Origin: Streptomyces humi
GTDB taxonomy: Bacteria; Actinomycetota; Actinomycetes; Streptomycetales; Streptomycetaceae
Assembly (NCBI RefSeq): GCF_001005085.2
Contig: NZ_LBMU02000015.1
Location: forward strand, 1-64,000
Length of the DNA: 64,000 bases
Reading direction: 5' to 3'
Every line of letters begins with the position of its first letter. The first letter of the stretch is position 1. Below are positions 35,491 to 42,736 of the stretch, piece after piece. A program made the position numbers and the translations under genes. Below the pieces are notes generated by a model. That model saw nothing but the letters and a program-made list of their open reading frames with translations, did not search any database and had not been told where the DNA came from.

Positions 35491-35512
35491 ACCCGCAGGA
35501 CGAGGAGCCGCC

Positions 35513-36457
35513 ATGCACCCCCGCACCCCCGCAGTGTCCCGCCGCGCCGTCACCAGGGCCGCGGCGGCCGCGTCGCTGGCCGTCCTGTTCGGCGCCACGG
35601 CCGCCACCACCCGGGCCCGGGCGGCGACCTGGCTCGGACCGCGCACCCTGGACGTGTCGGTGGCGTCCGCCGCCCTGGGCCGCAGCGCGCCGGTACGACT
35701 GATCCTGCCGTCGTCCTTCGACGACCGGCCCGGTCCGACCTACCCGGTCCTCTACCTGCTGCACGGCGCGCACGACGACTACACCTCCTGGACCCGGGAG
35801 ACGGACATCGAGGCCTTCACCGCGGACCGGGACCTGATCGTGGCGATGCCGGACGCGGGCCCCACCGGCATCCCGACCGTGTGGCGCGACGGCACCGACT
35901 ACGAGGCCTTCCAGCTCCAGGAGGTCCCGGCTCTGCTCGCCCGCGACTACCGGGCCTCCGGCGTCCGGGCCGTCGCCGGGGTCTCCACCGGCGGCTACGG
36001 CGCCATGGCGCACGCGGCACGCCACCCGGGGGCGTTCACCGCGGCGGCCTCCTACAGCGGCATCCTGGACACCACCGCTCCCGGTGTTCCGCCGGTCTTC
36101 GACGCCATCCTGGCCCGCGAGAACCTGGCGTTCCTCTCCGTCTGGGGCAACCCGGTGCTCGACCTCCCCACCTGGCGCGACTTCGACCCGCAGGCCCGCG
36201 CCGCCGGGCTGCGCGGCACCGGCCTGTACGTCTCCAACGGCAGCGGGGTGATCGGCGGCAGCGGCGACCTGTACCCGGAGGCGCTGGAGAGCGCCCTGTG
36301 GCCCTCGGCGCACAGCTTCACCGCCACCCTGGCCCTGCTCGGCATTCCCGTCACCACCCACTACTACTCCGGCGGAGCACACAGCTGGGACTATTGGCGC
36401 CGGGAGTTCACCTCGTCCTGGCCCCTGCTCGCCGGCGCACTGGGACTGCCGGAGTGA
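35513..36457 (+). CDS. Secreted esterase / antigen 85-like acyltransferase
   Basis: 314 residues from ATG 35513 (GAGGAG upstream). A twin-arginine-type signal (SRRAVTRAAAAASLAVLFGATAA, given here in part; cleavage near residue 37) directs it outside. The alpha/beta-hydrolase core has YPVLYLLHGAHDDYTSW, nucleophile Ser158 in GVSTGGYGAM, the ASYSGILD segment found in antigen 85/esterase D proteins, and catalytic His290 in GGAHSWDYW. Mycobacterial antigen 85 (Fbp) transfers mycolates to trehalose and the wall. It lies 22 bases after the PKS stop, so it is likely to act on the PKS product. Plain esterase activity is the alternative. Confidence 0.87.
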   Translation: MHPRTPAVSRRAVTRAAAAASLAVLFGATAATTRARAATWLGPRTLDVSVASAALGRSAPVRLILPSSFDDRPGPTYPVLYLLHGAHDDYTSWTRETDIEAFTADRDLIVAMPDAGPTGIPTVWRDGTDYEAFQLQEVPALLARDYRASGVRAVAGVSTGGYGAMAHAARHPGAFTAAASYSGILDTTAPGVPPVFDAILARENLAFLSVWGNPVLDLPTWRDFDPQARAAGLRGTGLYVSNGSGVIGGSGDLYPEALESALWPSAHSFTATLALLGIPVTTHYYSGGAHSWDYWRREFTSSWPLLAGALGLPE

Positions 36458-36543
36458 TGCCGGTGCCGTCGGTGCGCGGAACGGAACGCGGCAGCCGTCC
36501 GTCCACCGGGGTGAGCCGGTTCCGGGTGAAAGGAGTGTCCGCG

Positions 36544-37794
36544 ATGGCCGTCCCCACCCCCCACGACGAGCCCACCGGCACGGCGGTCCCCCAGGTCCCC
36601 GCCGATCTGGCCGAGTTGCTGCGCGCCCAGCTCGAGGAGATCGCCGACGAGGTGGAGGAGGAGGTCCGCAGTCAGGTCCCGGAGTACGAGGGGCCGGCCG
36701 ACGGGGTCCATCGCCGCAACCTGAGAGCCGGCGTGGTGACGGCGCTGACCCTGTTCGTCGACCACATCGCCGACGCCCGCGGCGGGGCGGACGCCATCGC
36801 GGCGACGTACTACGAACTGGGGCGGGTCGTGGCCCTGGAGGGCCGCAGTCTGGAGGCGCTCCAGTCCGCGGTACGCATCGGCGGACTGCACGCCTGGCGG
36901 CTGGTGGGCCGTACGGCGGAGGAACTCGGTCTGGACTCCCCGGTCGTGGCCGCGCTGGGCGAGCTGGCGTTCCGCACCGTGCACGAGGTGGCCGAGGCGG
37001 CGGCGGCCGGATACGCGGAGGGGCAGCTGCGCAGCGCGAACGAGCTGGAGCGGCGGCGCGGGCGGCTGCTGGACCTGCTGCTGCGCGACCAGCCGGTCTC
37101 CGCGCGGGCCGTGCAGGACCTCGCGCACGGCGCCCGGTGGCCGGTGCCGCGGCGGGTGGCCGTGGTCGCGCTCGCCGCCGCGCCGGACCGGCGGGACGAG
37201 GACCGGCTCCTGATGGGCGCCGACGCGCTCGTGGACATGGAGTCACGGCCGCCACGGGTGCTGTTGCCCGACCCGGAGAGCTCCGGGCGCCTCGGCGGAC
37301 GGGCGTTCGCGGTCGCCCTGCGGGGCCGTCCGGCGGCGATCGGTCCGGTGGTCCCCCTCACCGAGGCCGCGCACTCGCTGCGCTGGGCCGTCCGTGCGCT
37401 GGGGCTGATGGGGCGTGGCGTGCTGCCCCGGCAGGGCGTGCTGCGGTGCGCCGACCACCTGTCGACCCTGCTGCTGCACAGCGACGAACCGCTCCTCGCG
37501 CAGTTACGGTCACGTGCTCTCGCGCCGCTCGCCGCGGTCCCCGAGGGGCAGCGCGCACGGCTCGCCGAGACCCTGCTCGCCTGGCTGCTCAGCGGCAGCA
37601 ACGTGCCCGAGGCAGCCGCCCGGCTGCACATCCACCCGCAGACGGTCCGCTACCGCCTGCGCCAGCTGGAGAAGCTCTTCGGGGACGCCCTCCAGGACCC
37701 CGGCACCCGTCTCGACCTCACGCTGGCCCTGCGGACGGACGCGCCGCCCGTCATCCCCGACTCACCTCGGCAACAAAACCCGGAGAACTTCTGA
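36544..37794 (+). CDS. PucR-family regulator 2, contains a TTA codon
   Basis: 416 residues from ATG 36544 (AAAGGAG upstream; MAVPTPHDEPTG). It is a full-length paralogue of PucR1: the N-terminus, SLEALQSAVRIGGLHAWRLVGRTAEELG, FRTVHEVAEAAAAGYA, LRCADHLSTLLLH and the C-terminal HTH (VPEAAARLHIHPQTVRYRLRQLEKLFGDALQDP) all correspond. Codon 321 (37504-37506) is TTA, read in Streptomyces by the bldA tRNA, whereas PucR1 uses CTG at the corresponding place. It lies 86 bases downstream of the esterase gene and 95 bases before the cutinase gene, inside the locus. Confidence 0.92.
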   Translation: MAVPTPHDEPTGTAVPQVPADLAELLRAQLEEIADEVEEEVRSQVPEYEGPADGVHRRNLRAGVVTALTLFVDHIADARGGADAIAATYYELGRVVALEGRSLEALQSAVRIGGLHAWRLVGRTAEELGLDSPVVAALGELAFRTVHEVAEAAAAGYAEGQLRSANELERRRGRLLDLLLRDQPVSARAVQDLAHGARWPVPRRVAVVALAAAPDRRDEDRLLMGADALVDMESRPPRVLLPDPESSGRLGGRAFAVALRGRPAAIGPVVPLTEAAHSLRWAVRALGLMGRGVLPRQGVLRCADHLSTLLLHSDEPLLAQLRSRALAPLAAVPEGQRARLAETLLAWLLSGSNVPEAAARLHIHPQTVRYRLRQLEKLFGDALQDPGTRLDLTLALRTDAPPVIPDSPRQQNPENF

Positions 37795-37825
37795 ATCACC
37801 GCCGATAACACCCGGCCGGGAAACG

Positions 37826-37837
37826 CGAATACGTTCG
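37826..37837. promoter_or_regulatory. Short inverted repeat before cutinase gene
   Basis: CGAATACGTTCG (arms CGAA/TTCG) lies 53-64 bases before the cutinase start in an AT-richer stretch. The ATTCG/CGAAT element is shared with CATATTCGAAAG before the carboxylase gene; a common PucR site is possible but weakly supported. Confidence 0.3.
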
Positions 37838-37889
37838 GGAGCGTCCTTTTCCGCAGGCGCTTCACGCGCCCGAACCGCAAAGGATCCCC

Positions 37890-38531
37890 ATGCGTATCCG
37901 ATTGGGCCTGGCCGCTCTCTCCCTGGTCGGCGGGTTCGGACTGGCCTCTTTCTCGACCTCCGCGGCAACTGCCGCCACCTGCACGGACATCGACGTCGTC
38001 GCCGCCCGCGGCACCTTCGAGCCGGGCACGCTCGGCGCGATCGTCGGCGACCCGGTGTATTCCGCGCTGCAAAAGAAACTGGCGGGCAGAACACTGTCGA
38101 GCTACAAGGTGGACTATCCCGCGGACCTTTCTCTCACCTCGGCCGCGCAGGGCAATGCGGACCTGGTGAACCACGTGACGAGCCAGGCGTCGGCGTGTCC
38201 GGCCCAGCGGTTCGTCCTCGTCGGTTATTCGCAGGGCGCGAACGTCGTCGACAACTCCATCGGGATCAGCAGTGCCGGCGCGCTCGTGGGCAGCCCCATC
38301 GTGGCCACGATTCCGGGCGCGCTGGAACCGAGGGTCGCGGCGGTGCTGCTGTTCGGCAATCCGATCCGGGCCCTCGGCAAGAGCGTCACCGGCACCTACC
38401 AGAGCCGCACCGTCGACTTCTGCGCCGACGGCGACCCCGTCTGCCAGAGCGGCGGCGACGACGTCCTGGCGCACCTCGGCTACACCGCCGACGCCGACGC
38501 GGCGGCGGTGTTCGCGGCGGGCAGGGTCTGA
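37890..38531 (+). CDS. Secreted cutinase-family hydrolase (Culp-like)
   Basis: 213 residues from ATG 37890 (AAAGGA upstream). Signal peptide to about residue 29 (ATAA-T); then CTDIDVVAARGTFEPGTLG, the cutinase start. Catalytic triad: Ser114 in VGYSQGANVVD, Asp182 in FCADGDPVC, His195 in HLGY; Cys31-Cys103 and Cys178-Cys185 fit the two conserved disulfides. In mycobacteria the cutinase-like Culp6 (Rv3802c), a phospholipase/thioesterase, is encoded beside fadD32 and pks13. Here it closes the same gene set, so a role in releasing or remodelling lipids made by the PKS is reasonable; cutin or polyester hydrolysis is the alternative. A strong terminator follows. Confidence 0.93.
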   Translation: MRIRLGLAALSLVGGFGLASFSTSAATAATCTDIDVVAARGTFEPGTLGAIVGDPVYSALQKKLAGRTLSSYKVDYPADLSLTSAAQGNADLVNHVTSQASACPAQRFVLVGYSQGANVVDNSIGISSAGALVGSPIVATIPGALEPRVAAVLLFGNPIRALGKSVTGTYQSRTVDFCADGDPVCQSGGDDVLAHLGYTADADAAAVFAAGRV

Positions 38532-38552
38532 GTACGGCAGGCCACGCACGAA

Positions 38553-38579
38553 GGGCCCGGGAGGAGTCCTCCCGGGCCC
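38553..38579. terminator. Strong bidirectional hairpin terminator
   Basis: GGGCCCGGGAGGA (38553-38565) pairs perfectly with TCCTCCCGGGCCC (38567-38579), a near-continuous 27-base palindrome. It lies 22 bases after the cutinase stop and 16 bases from the stop of the convergent lipase gene, so it ends both transcripts and marks the right border of the Pks13-like locus. Confidence 0.85.
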
Positions 38580-38595
38580 GTCCGCTGTGCGGCCA

Positions 38596-40320
38596 CTACG
38601 ACTCGGGCTCGCCGGCGAAGCGCGCGAGGTTGCTGGAGACGGGCTCGGGCCGGCCGTCGTTCTGCACGGGCGCTGCGGTGAGCACGTCGAGGTGCTGGTA
38701 GCCGTCGGCGACCACCGGGTGCAGGTCGGCCGGGACACGGCCGGCCAGCAGACCGTCGCCGGCGAGGACCGTGAGCGTGGGGTCGGCGGTCAGTCCGTCG
38801 GGGTGCGCGACCAGCTTTCGCACCTGCGGGGAGGTGGCCAGTTCGAGGTCGGTGATCAGCTTGGTGGGGAAGTACTGCTCGGTGAAGTCCAGCGGCTGCT
38901 CGGCGAGGCTGCGGGCCAGCTCGTGGATGTCGGTGACCTCCTTGCCCGCGTCGGTGAAGGGCGTACCGTCGGCCGACCGGTAGCCGGGGTCGTCGGCGGC
39001 GCCGACCCGGTCGTAGTCGCGCCAGGTGTACAGCGGGCCGTGCGGCTGGGCCGGGATGGCCTTGTACTCGACGCCGAACAGCTCGGGCGTCCGCGAACTC
39101 CCGTTGGCGGAGGGGAAGTTCTTGTCGGTGATCGGTCCGCCGTCGAAGAAGCCGACGCTGCTCTGGAGGAACGCCAGCGGTTGGGAGTTGTCGTCCATCA
39201 GGGCGCCGAGCACGGCCGCGTTGGTGAGCCGGAAGTCCTTCACCGCGGGCGAGCCGGTGAGGAAGGTGGCGGCGTCCTTGGAGAAGAGGAAGCGGTTGGT
39301 GGCCTCGATGTCGGTGTTGGAGGGCAGGTAACCGGGCAGGTCGGCCTCGGCGTCCGGGTTCCGTAGGGCGCCGAGCCCGGCGATGGCCAGCAGGTTCATG
39401 GTCTCGGGGTTGAGCAGGACGGGGGCGGACAGCGTGCGCGGGAGCACTCCGCTGTCGAGCCCGGCCTGCACGGCACCGTAACCGAGGCCGACGTCCGGCA
39501 GGTCGGTGTCGTCCGGCATGCTGCCGCTCAGGTCGCCGAGCGAGGTGGAGACGGTGGTGTCGAGGGCGAAGTACCCGGCGCACTGGCGGTATCCGGCGTC
39601 GGCCGTGGTGGTGGGGTCGCCGTCGAAGTCCGCGGTGGCGAAGTAGCCGGTGATCACCCCGCCGAGCGAGTGCCCGCCGCACAGCACCTTCCGCTCGCGC
39701 AGTCCCTGGTCGGGCAACTCGGCGGTGAGCAGGTCGTACTGGTCCCGGACGGTCTGCCCGATGCCGAGTCCCGCCATCCACCCCAGCCGGTCGTTGCCGA
39801 CGTATCCGGCGAAGGTACGGCCCTCGACCCGCTTGCCCCGGTAGTAGTAGTCGACGGCGGTGTGCTGGTCGCCGGAGGCGATCCCGGTGTGGTCCTCCAG
39901 GCAGTTCGAGCGCCGGTCCAGCGCCCAGAACTCGATGTGCCGGCCCTGCTCGGCGGCGCGTGCCACGGTGTCGCGGGCGACGCTGTCGAACGCTCCGGCT
40001 CCTTCCAGGATGCCCGGCTGGGCGACGAGGATCCGGTCGGCGTCGGCAGCCGCCGCGGGTCCGTCGGTGGCACGGTAGCGCAGGTAGGACAGCCAGTCGC
40101 AGGCCTCGGGCCGGGCTCCGAAGGAGGCCGGCAGCGGCACCTTGACCCGCACCACCGACTCGCTCACCCCGGCGACCGGACCCGACGACGCCACGGCCGT
40201 CTCGGTGCGCGTGACCGTCCCCTGGGCCTGCGGCGCGCCCGCGGTGAGCGCCCCGCCGGCCAGCAGCACCGCCGTAGCGGCGCCGTACCACGTTCTTCCT
40301 CTGCTGCGGCTCGTGTTCAT
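38596..40320 (-). CDS. Large secreted lipase/alpha-beta hydrolase
   Basis: 574 residues from ATG 40320 (MNTSRSRGRTWYGAATAVLLAGG), which gives a proper signal peptide cleaved near residue 35. The nucleophile elbow VLCGGHSLGGVITGYFA and a preceding oxyanion region (RVKVPLPASFGARPEACDWLSYLRYR) mark a lipase-like alpha/beta hydrolase; a C-terminal VADGYQHLDVLTAAP holds the probable catalytic His. No ribosome binding site is seen; instead a 6-base-pair hairpin sits just before the ATG. Substrate unknown; it converges with the cutinase gene and might share a lipid context. Confidence 0.75.
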   Translation of the reverse strand: MNTSRSRGRTWYGAATAVLLAGGALTAGAPQAQGTVTRTETAVASSGPVAGVSESVVRVKVPLPASFGARPEACDWLSYLRYRATDGPAAAADADRILVAQPGILEGAGAFDSVARDTVARAAEQGRHIEFWALDRRSNCLEDHTGIASGDQHTAVDYYYRGKRVEGRTFAGYVGNDRLGWMAGLGIGQTVRDQYDLLTAELPDQGLRERKVLCGGHSLGGVITGYFATADFDGDPTTTADAGYRQCAGYFALDTTVSTSLGDLSGSMPDDTDLPDVGLGYGAVQAGLDSGVLPRTLSAPVLLNPETMNLLAIAGLGALRNPDAEADLPGYLPSNTDIEATNRFLFSKDAATFLTGSPAVKDFRLTNAAVLGALMDDNSQPLAFLQSSVGFFDGGPITDKNFPSANGSSRTPELFGVEYKAIPAQPHGPLYTWRDYDRVGAADDPGYRSADGTPFTDAGKEVTDIHELARSLAEQPLDFTEQYFPTKLITDLELATSPQVRKLVAHPDGLTADPTLTVLAGDGLLAGRVPADLHPVVADGYQHLDVLTAAPVQNDGRPEPVSSNLARFAGEPES

Positions 40321-40441
40321 AGCCGGACCGTAGGTCCGCGAGGGCCGCGCGACCGGGCCGTGCTCACAAGAACGCAGCAACCGGCGGGCCTCTTGTCACC
40401 GGTCGCGGAACCACGCCGGGCCGGGTGCCGGTGTGCCCGGT

Positions 40442-41509
40442 TCACAGCAGCCGGGCGGCGTCCCAGTCGTCGACGGCCGTCAGGCAGCGTTCGAGGATCG
40501 GCAGGGCGGCGGGCCACGGCCGGCCCTCGGTGGTGACGGCCATGACGTGCAGCGCCACCGGAGTGGTGAGGTTCCACAGCAGTGCGGCCCGGAGGTCCGC
40601 CACACAGGCGTCGAACCCGTACCCCGTCACTCCGTGCGCGGCCAGGCACGCCAGGTACTCCGTCAGGAGCTCCCGCTCGGCCGCCCTGCGCACCTCGGTG
40701 GTCAGGCTGGTGGCCAGGAAGCGGCCGACGTCCAGGAGACCGGTCGCGCGCTGCACGAACTGGAAGTCGACGAGCCGGGCCGGGCCGTCGGCGCGCTCCC
40801 CGGCGAAGGACACGTTCTGGCTGTGGAAGTCGCCGTGCACGAGGGTGGCGGGCCCCGCGGCCAGCGCGGCGGCGATGTTCTCGTACCGCGCGGCGAGCCG
40901 TGGCACGACCGGTTCCAGCAGGTCGGGCCAGTCGCCGTGGTGAGCGTGGATCCAGCCGCGGCAGAACTCGCCCACGAGCGACTCGCCCGGGGGCCGCACC
41001 CACTCGGCGGAGCCGGGCAGCTCACGACCCCACCAGCGGGCGTGCAGCGGGGCGACGGCCCGCAGTGCGCGGGACGCCTGGTCGGGGGTGCAGCCGTCGG
41101 ACTGCCGGACGAACCCCGCGTCGCCCAGGTCTTCCAGCAGCAGGCAGACGGATCCGTCGCCGCGCCCGGCGCAGTAGTAGACCTCCGCGGTCCGCGCGTC
41201 GGGGACGAGCAGCGCGCGCTGGAGGTAGAGCCGTGCCTCCAGGGCGCTGAAGGCACGGCTCTCGGCGAACGCCGCGGAGGGCAGCTTCGCCATCACCGAC
41301 CGGGGGCCCTGGGCCTGCGGGTCGGCGTACTCCACGCGCAGCCTGCTCACGCTGCCGACCAGCCCGGCCTGCCGCCCGCCGACGACGGTGACCGAGGTGA
41401 CCTGTCCGGTCGCCGCGCGCCCGCCGCGGCGGAGTGCCCGGGTCAGGAAGCCCGGTGTGATGTCCTGCGGTGCGGCGGGGACGTCCAACGGGCCAAGGGG
41501 ATCCGGCAA
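40442..41509 (-). CDS. APH-family phosphotransferase
   Basis: 355 residues from TTG 41509, with GAAGG 10 bases upstream. The kinase-like core has LLLEDLGDAGFVRQ (hinge), the catalytic loop LVHGDFHSQNVSF (HxDxxxxN) and the metal-binding LVDFQF. It belongs to the aminoglycoside/choline kinase-like superfamily, not the protein kinases. Many actinobacterial members accompany acyl-CoA dehydrogenases and appear to act in lipid or steroid breakdown; resistance is not implied. Directly upstream is a 13-base repeat array whose units share GAACGTGTTTC with the acyl-CoA dehydrogenase operator at 3258. Confidence 0.85.
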   Translation of the reverse strand: MPDPLGPLDVPAAPQDITPGFLTRALRRGGRAATGQVTSVTVVGGRQAGLVGSVSRLRVEYADPQAQGPRSVMAKLPSAAFAESRAFSALEARLYLQRALLVPDARTAEVYYCAGRGDGSVCLLLEDLGDAGFVRQSDGCTPDQASRALRAVAPLHARWWGRELPGSAEWVRPPGESLVGEFCRGWIHAHHGDWPDLLEPVVPRLAARYENIAAALAAGPATLVHGDFHSQNVSFAGERADGPARLVDFQFVQRATGLLDVGRFLATSLTTEVRRAAERELLTEYLACLAAHGVTGYGFDACVADLRAALLWNLTTPVALHVMAVTTEGRPWPAALPILERCLTAVDDWDAARLL

Positions 41510-41536
41510 GTCGGCACACCTTCGTGTTCGGTCGTG

Positions 41537-41680
41537 GTTTCCGGAACGTGTTTCCGGAACGTGTTTCCGGAACGTGTGCCCGGAACGTGTTTCCGGGAGC
41601 TGTTCCGGAGACCGGTCCCGGGACCCGTTCCCCGGACCTGTTCCCCGGACCTGTTTTCCGGGACCCGTTCCCGGGAGCTG
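41537..41680 (-). repeat. 13-bp repeat array upstream of phosphotransferase gene
   Basis: GTTTCCGGAACGT is repeated exactly at 41537, 41550 and 41563, then with changes at 41576, 41589, 41602, 41627, 41640, 41653 and 41667, about 11 units in 144 bases. Each unit centres on TTCCGGAA-like or CCCGGG palindromes, and each junction makes GGAACGTGTTTCC. It lies 28-171 bases before the phosphotransferase start, in its promoter/5' leader region. Confidence 0.88.
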
Positions 41681-41726
41681 GGAGATTACCGCAGCCGTGC
41701 CGGCGACCGGGGGTCGTGCGGAGCGG

Positions 41727-42635
41727 TCAGCGGGGCGGCAGGCAACCGGCGGGGAGCGTCGCCCGCAGTTCTCTCACCAGGGCACGCACCGCGGCGGATC
41801 CGGCCGGCTCGGCGGCGGTGACGTAGCCGACCCGACGGGTCGGACGCCCGGGGCCGAGGTCGACGGTCGCCACCGAGTCCGGTGCTCCGGTCAGCGCGAG
41901 CGCGGGCATGATCGCCATTCCGTGGCCCGCGCCCACCAGGGAGAGGACCGCCCCGTCGTCCTCGGCCTCGACGGTCGCCTTGGGTATCCAGTCCTGCGCG
42001 GCCCACCATGCGCGGGTGTACGAGCCGCAGTTCTCGGCCCAGTCGACCAGCGGCAGCGTGCCCGGGGCGGTGTGCCCGGCCGCGTGCACCAGGGCGTAGG
42101 GCTCCTCGAAGAGGGCGCTCGCGACCAGCCCCGCAGGCAGCGGCGCGGTGCCGCCGAGCGTGGCGACGGCGATGTCCGCCTTGCCGTCGGCGACCTCGCC
42201 CGCGGTGCCGCGCCCCACCTCACGGACGATCCGCACCCGCGGGTCGAGCCCCGGGTACCGGTCCCGCAGCCGCTGGAGGACCGGCGGGAGCAGGTGCAGG
42301 GCCGCGCTGCGGAAGGCCGCGATCCGCAGTGGTCCCGCCACGCTGCCGGAGCGGGCCGCGGCCCGTGCCTCGGCGCCCAGGACGTCCAGCAGGCGCAGGA
42401 CACGGCGGGCGTGGGCCACCGCCCGCTCGCCGGCCGGGGTGGGGCGGGCACCGGCGCGACCGCGCCGGAAGAGGACGGCACCGATCTTGCGTTCGCTGCC
42501 GCGGACCGAGTGCGACACCGCGGACTGGGTCAGACCGAGGGTGCCGGCCGCGGCCGAGAAGCCGCCTTCGTCCGCGACCGCGACCAGGACGCGCAGTTCG
42601 TGCGGAGCGAGGTCGGAGTCGGTCGTACGGGCCAC
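41727..42635 (-). CDS. LysR-family transcriptional regulator
   Basis: 302 residues from GTG 42635. Winged HTH (residues 10-70): LRVLVAVADEGGFSAAAGTLGLTQSAVSHSVRGSERKIG, followed by the periplasmic-binding-like effector domain with PLRIAAFRSAALHLLPPVL and VGAGHGMAIMPALAL. It is divergent from the MDR-family reductase gene, with a LysR-type palindrome between them, so it very probably controls that gene and itself. Confidence 0.94.
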   Translation of the reverse strand: MARTTDSDLAPHELRVLVAVADEGGFSAAAGTLGLTQSAVSHSVRGSERKIGAVLFRRGRAGARPTPAGERAVAHARRVLRLLDVLGAEARAAARSGSVAGPLRIAAFRSAALHLLPPVLQRLRDRYPGLDPRVRIVREVGRGTAGEVADGKADIAVATLGGTAPLPAGLVASALFEEPYALVHAAGHTAPGTLPLVDWAENCGSYTRAWWAAQDWIPKATVEAEDDGAVLSLVGAGHGMAIMPALALTGAPDSVATVDLGPGRPTRRVGYVTAAEPAGSAAVRALVRELRATLPAGCLPPR

Positions 42636-42654
42636 GGGGCGCTCACCTCGACGT

Positions 42655-42669
42655 ATGAGTACGGCTCAT
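42655..42669. promoter_or_regulatory. LysR-type T-N11-A operator
   Basis: ATGAG-TACGG-CTCAT is a perfect palindrome of T-N11-A type between the divergent LysR and reductase genes; a half site, CCATGAG, recurs at 42683. Position and form are those of a LysR recognition site. Confidence 0.7.
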
Positions 42670-42736
42670 GGAACGGGACGTGCCATGAGCCCAACCGGCT
42701 GCCCGGCGGGCGCATTCCCGCCCTACGGTCCCGCTC

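Noticed and set aside
40442..41509. Aminoglycoside resistance gene
   Set aside because: The fold family is shared, but the sequence shows only the general kinase motifs, and its promoter motif links it to lipid genes rather than resistance.
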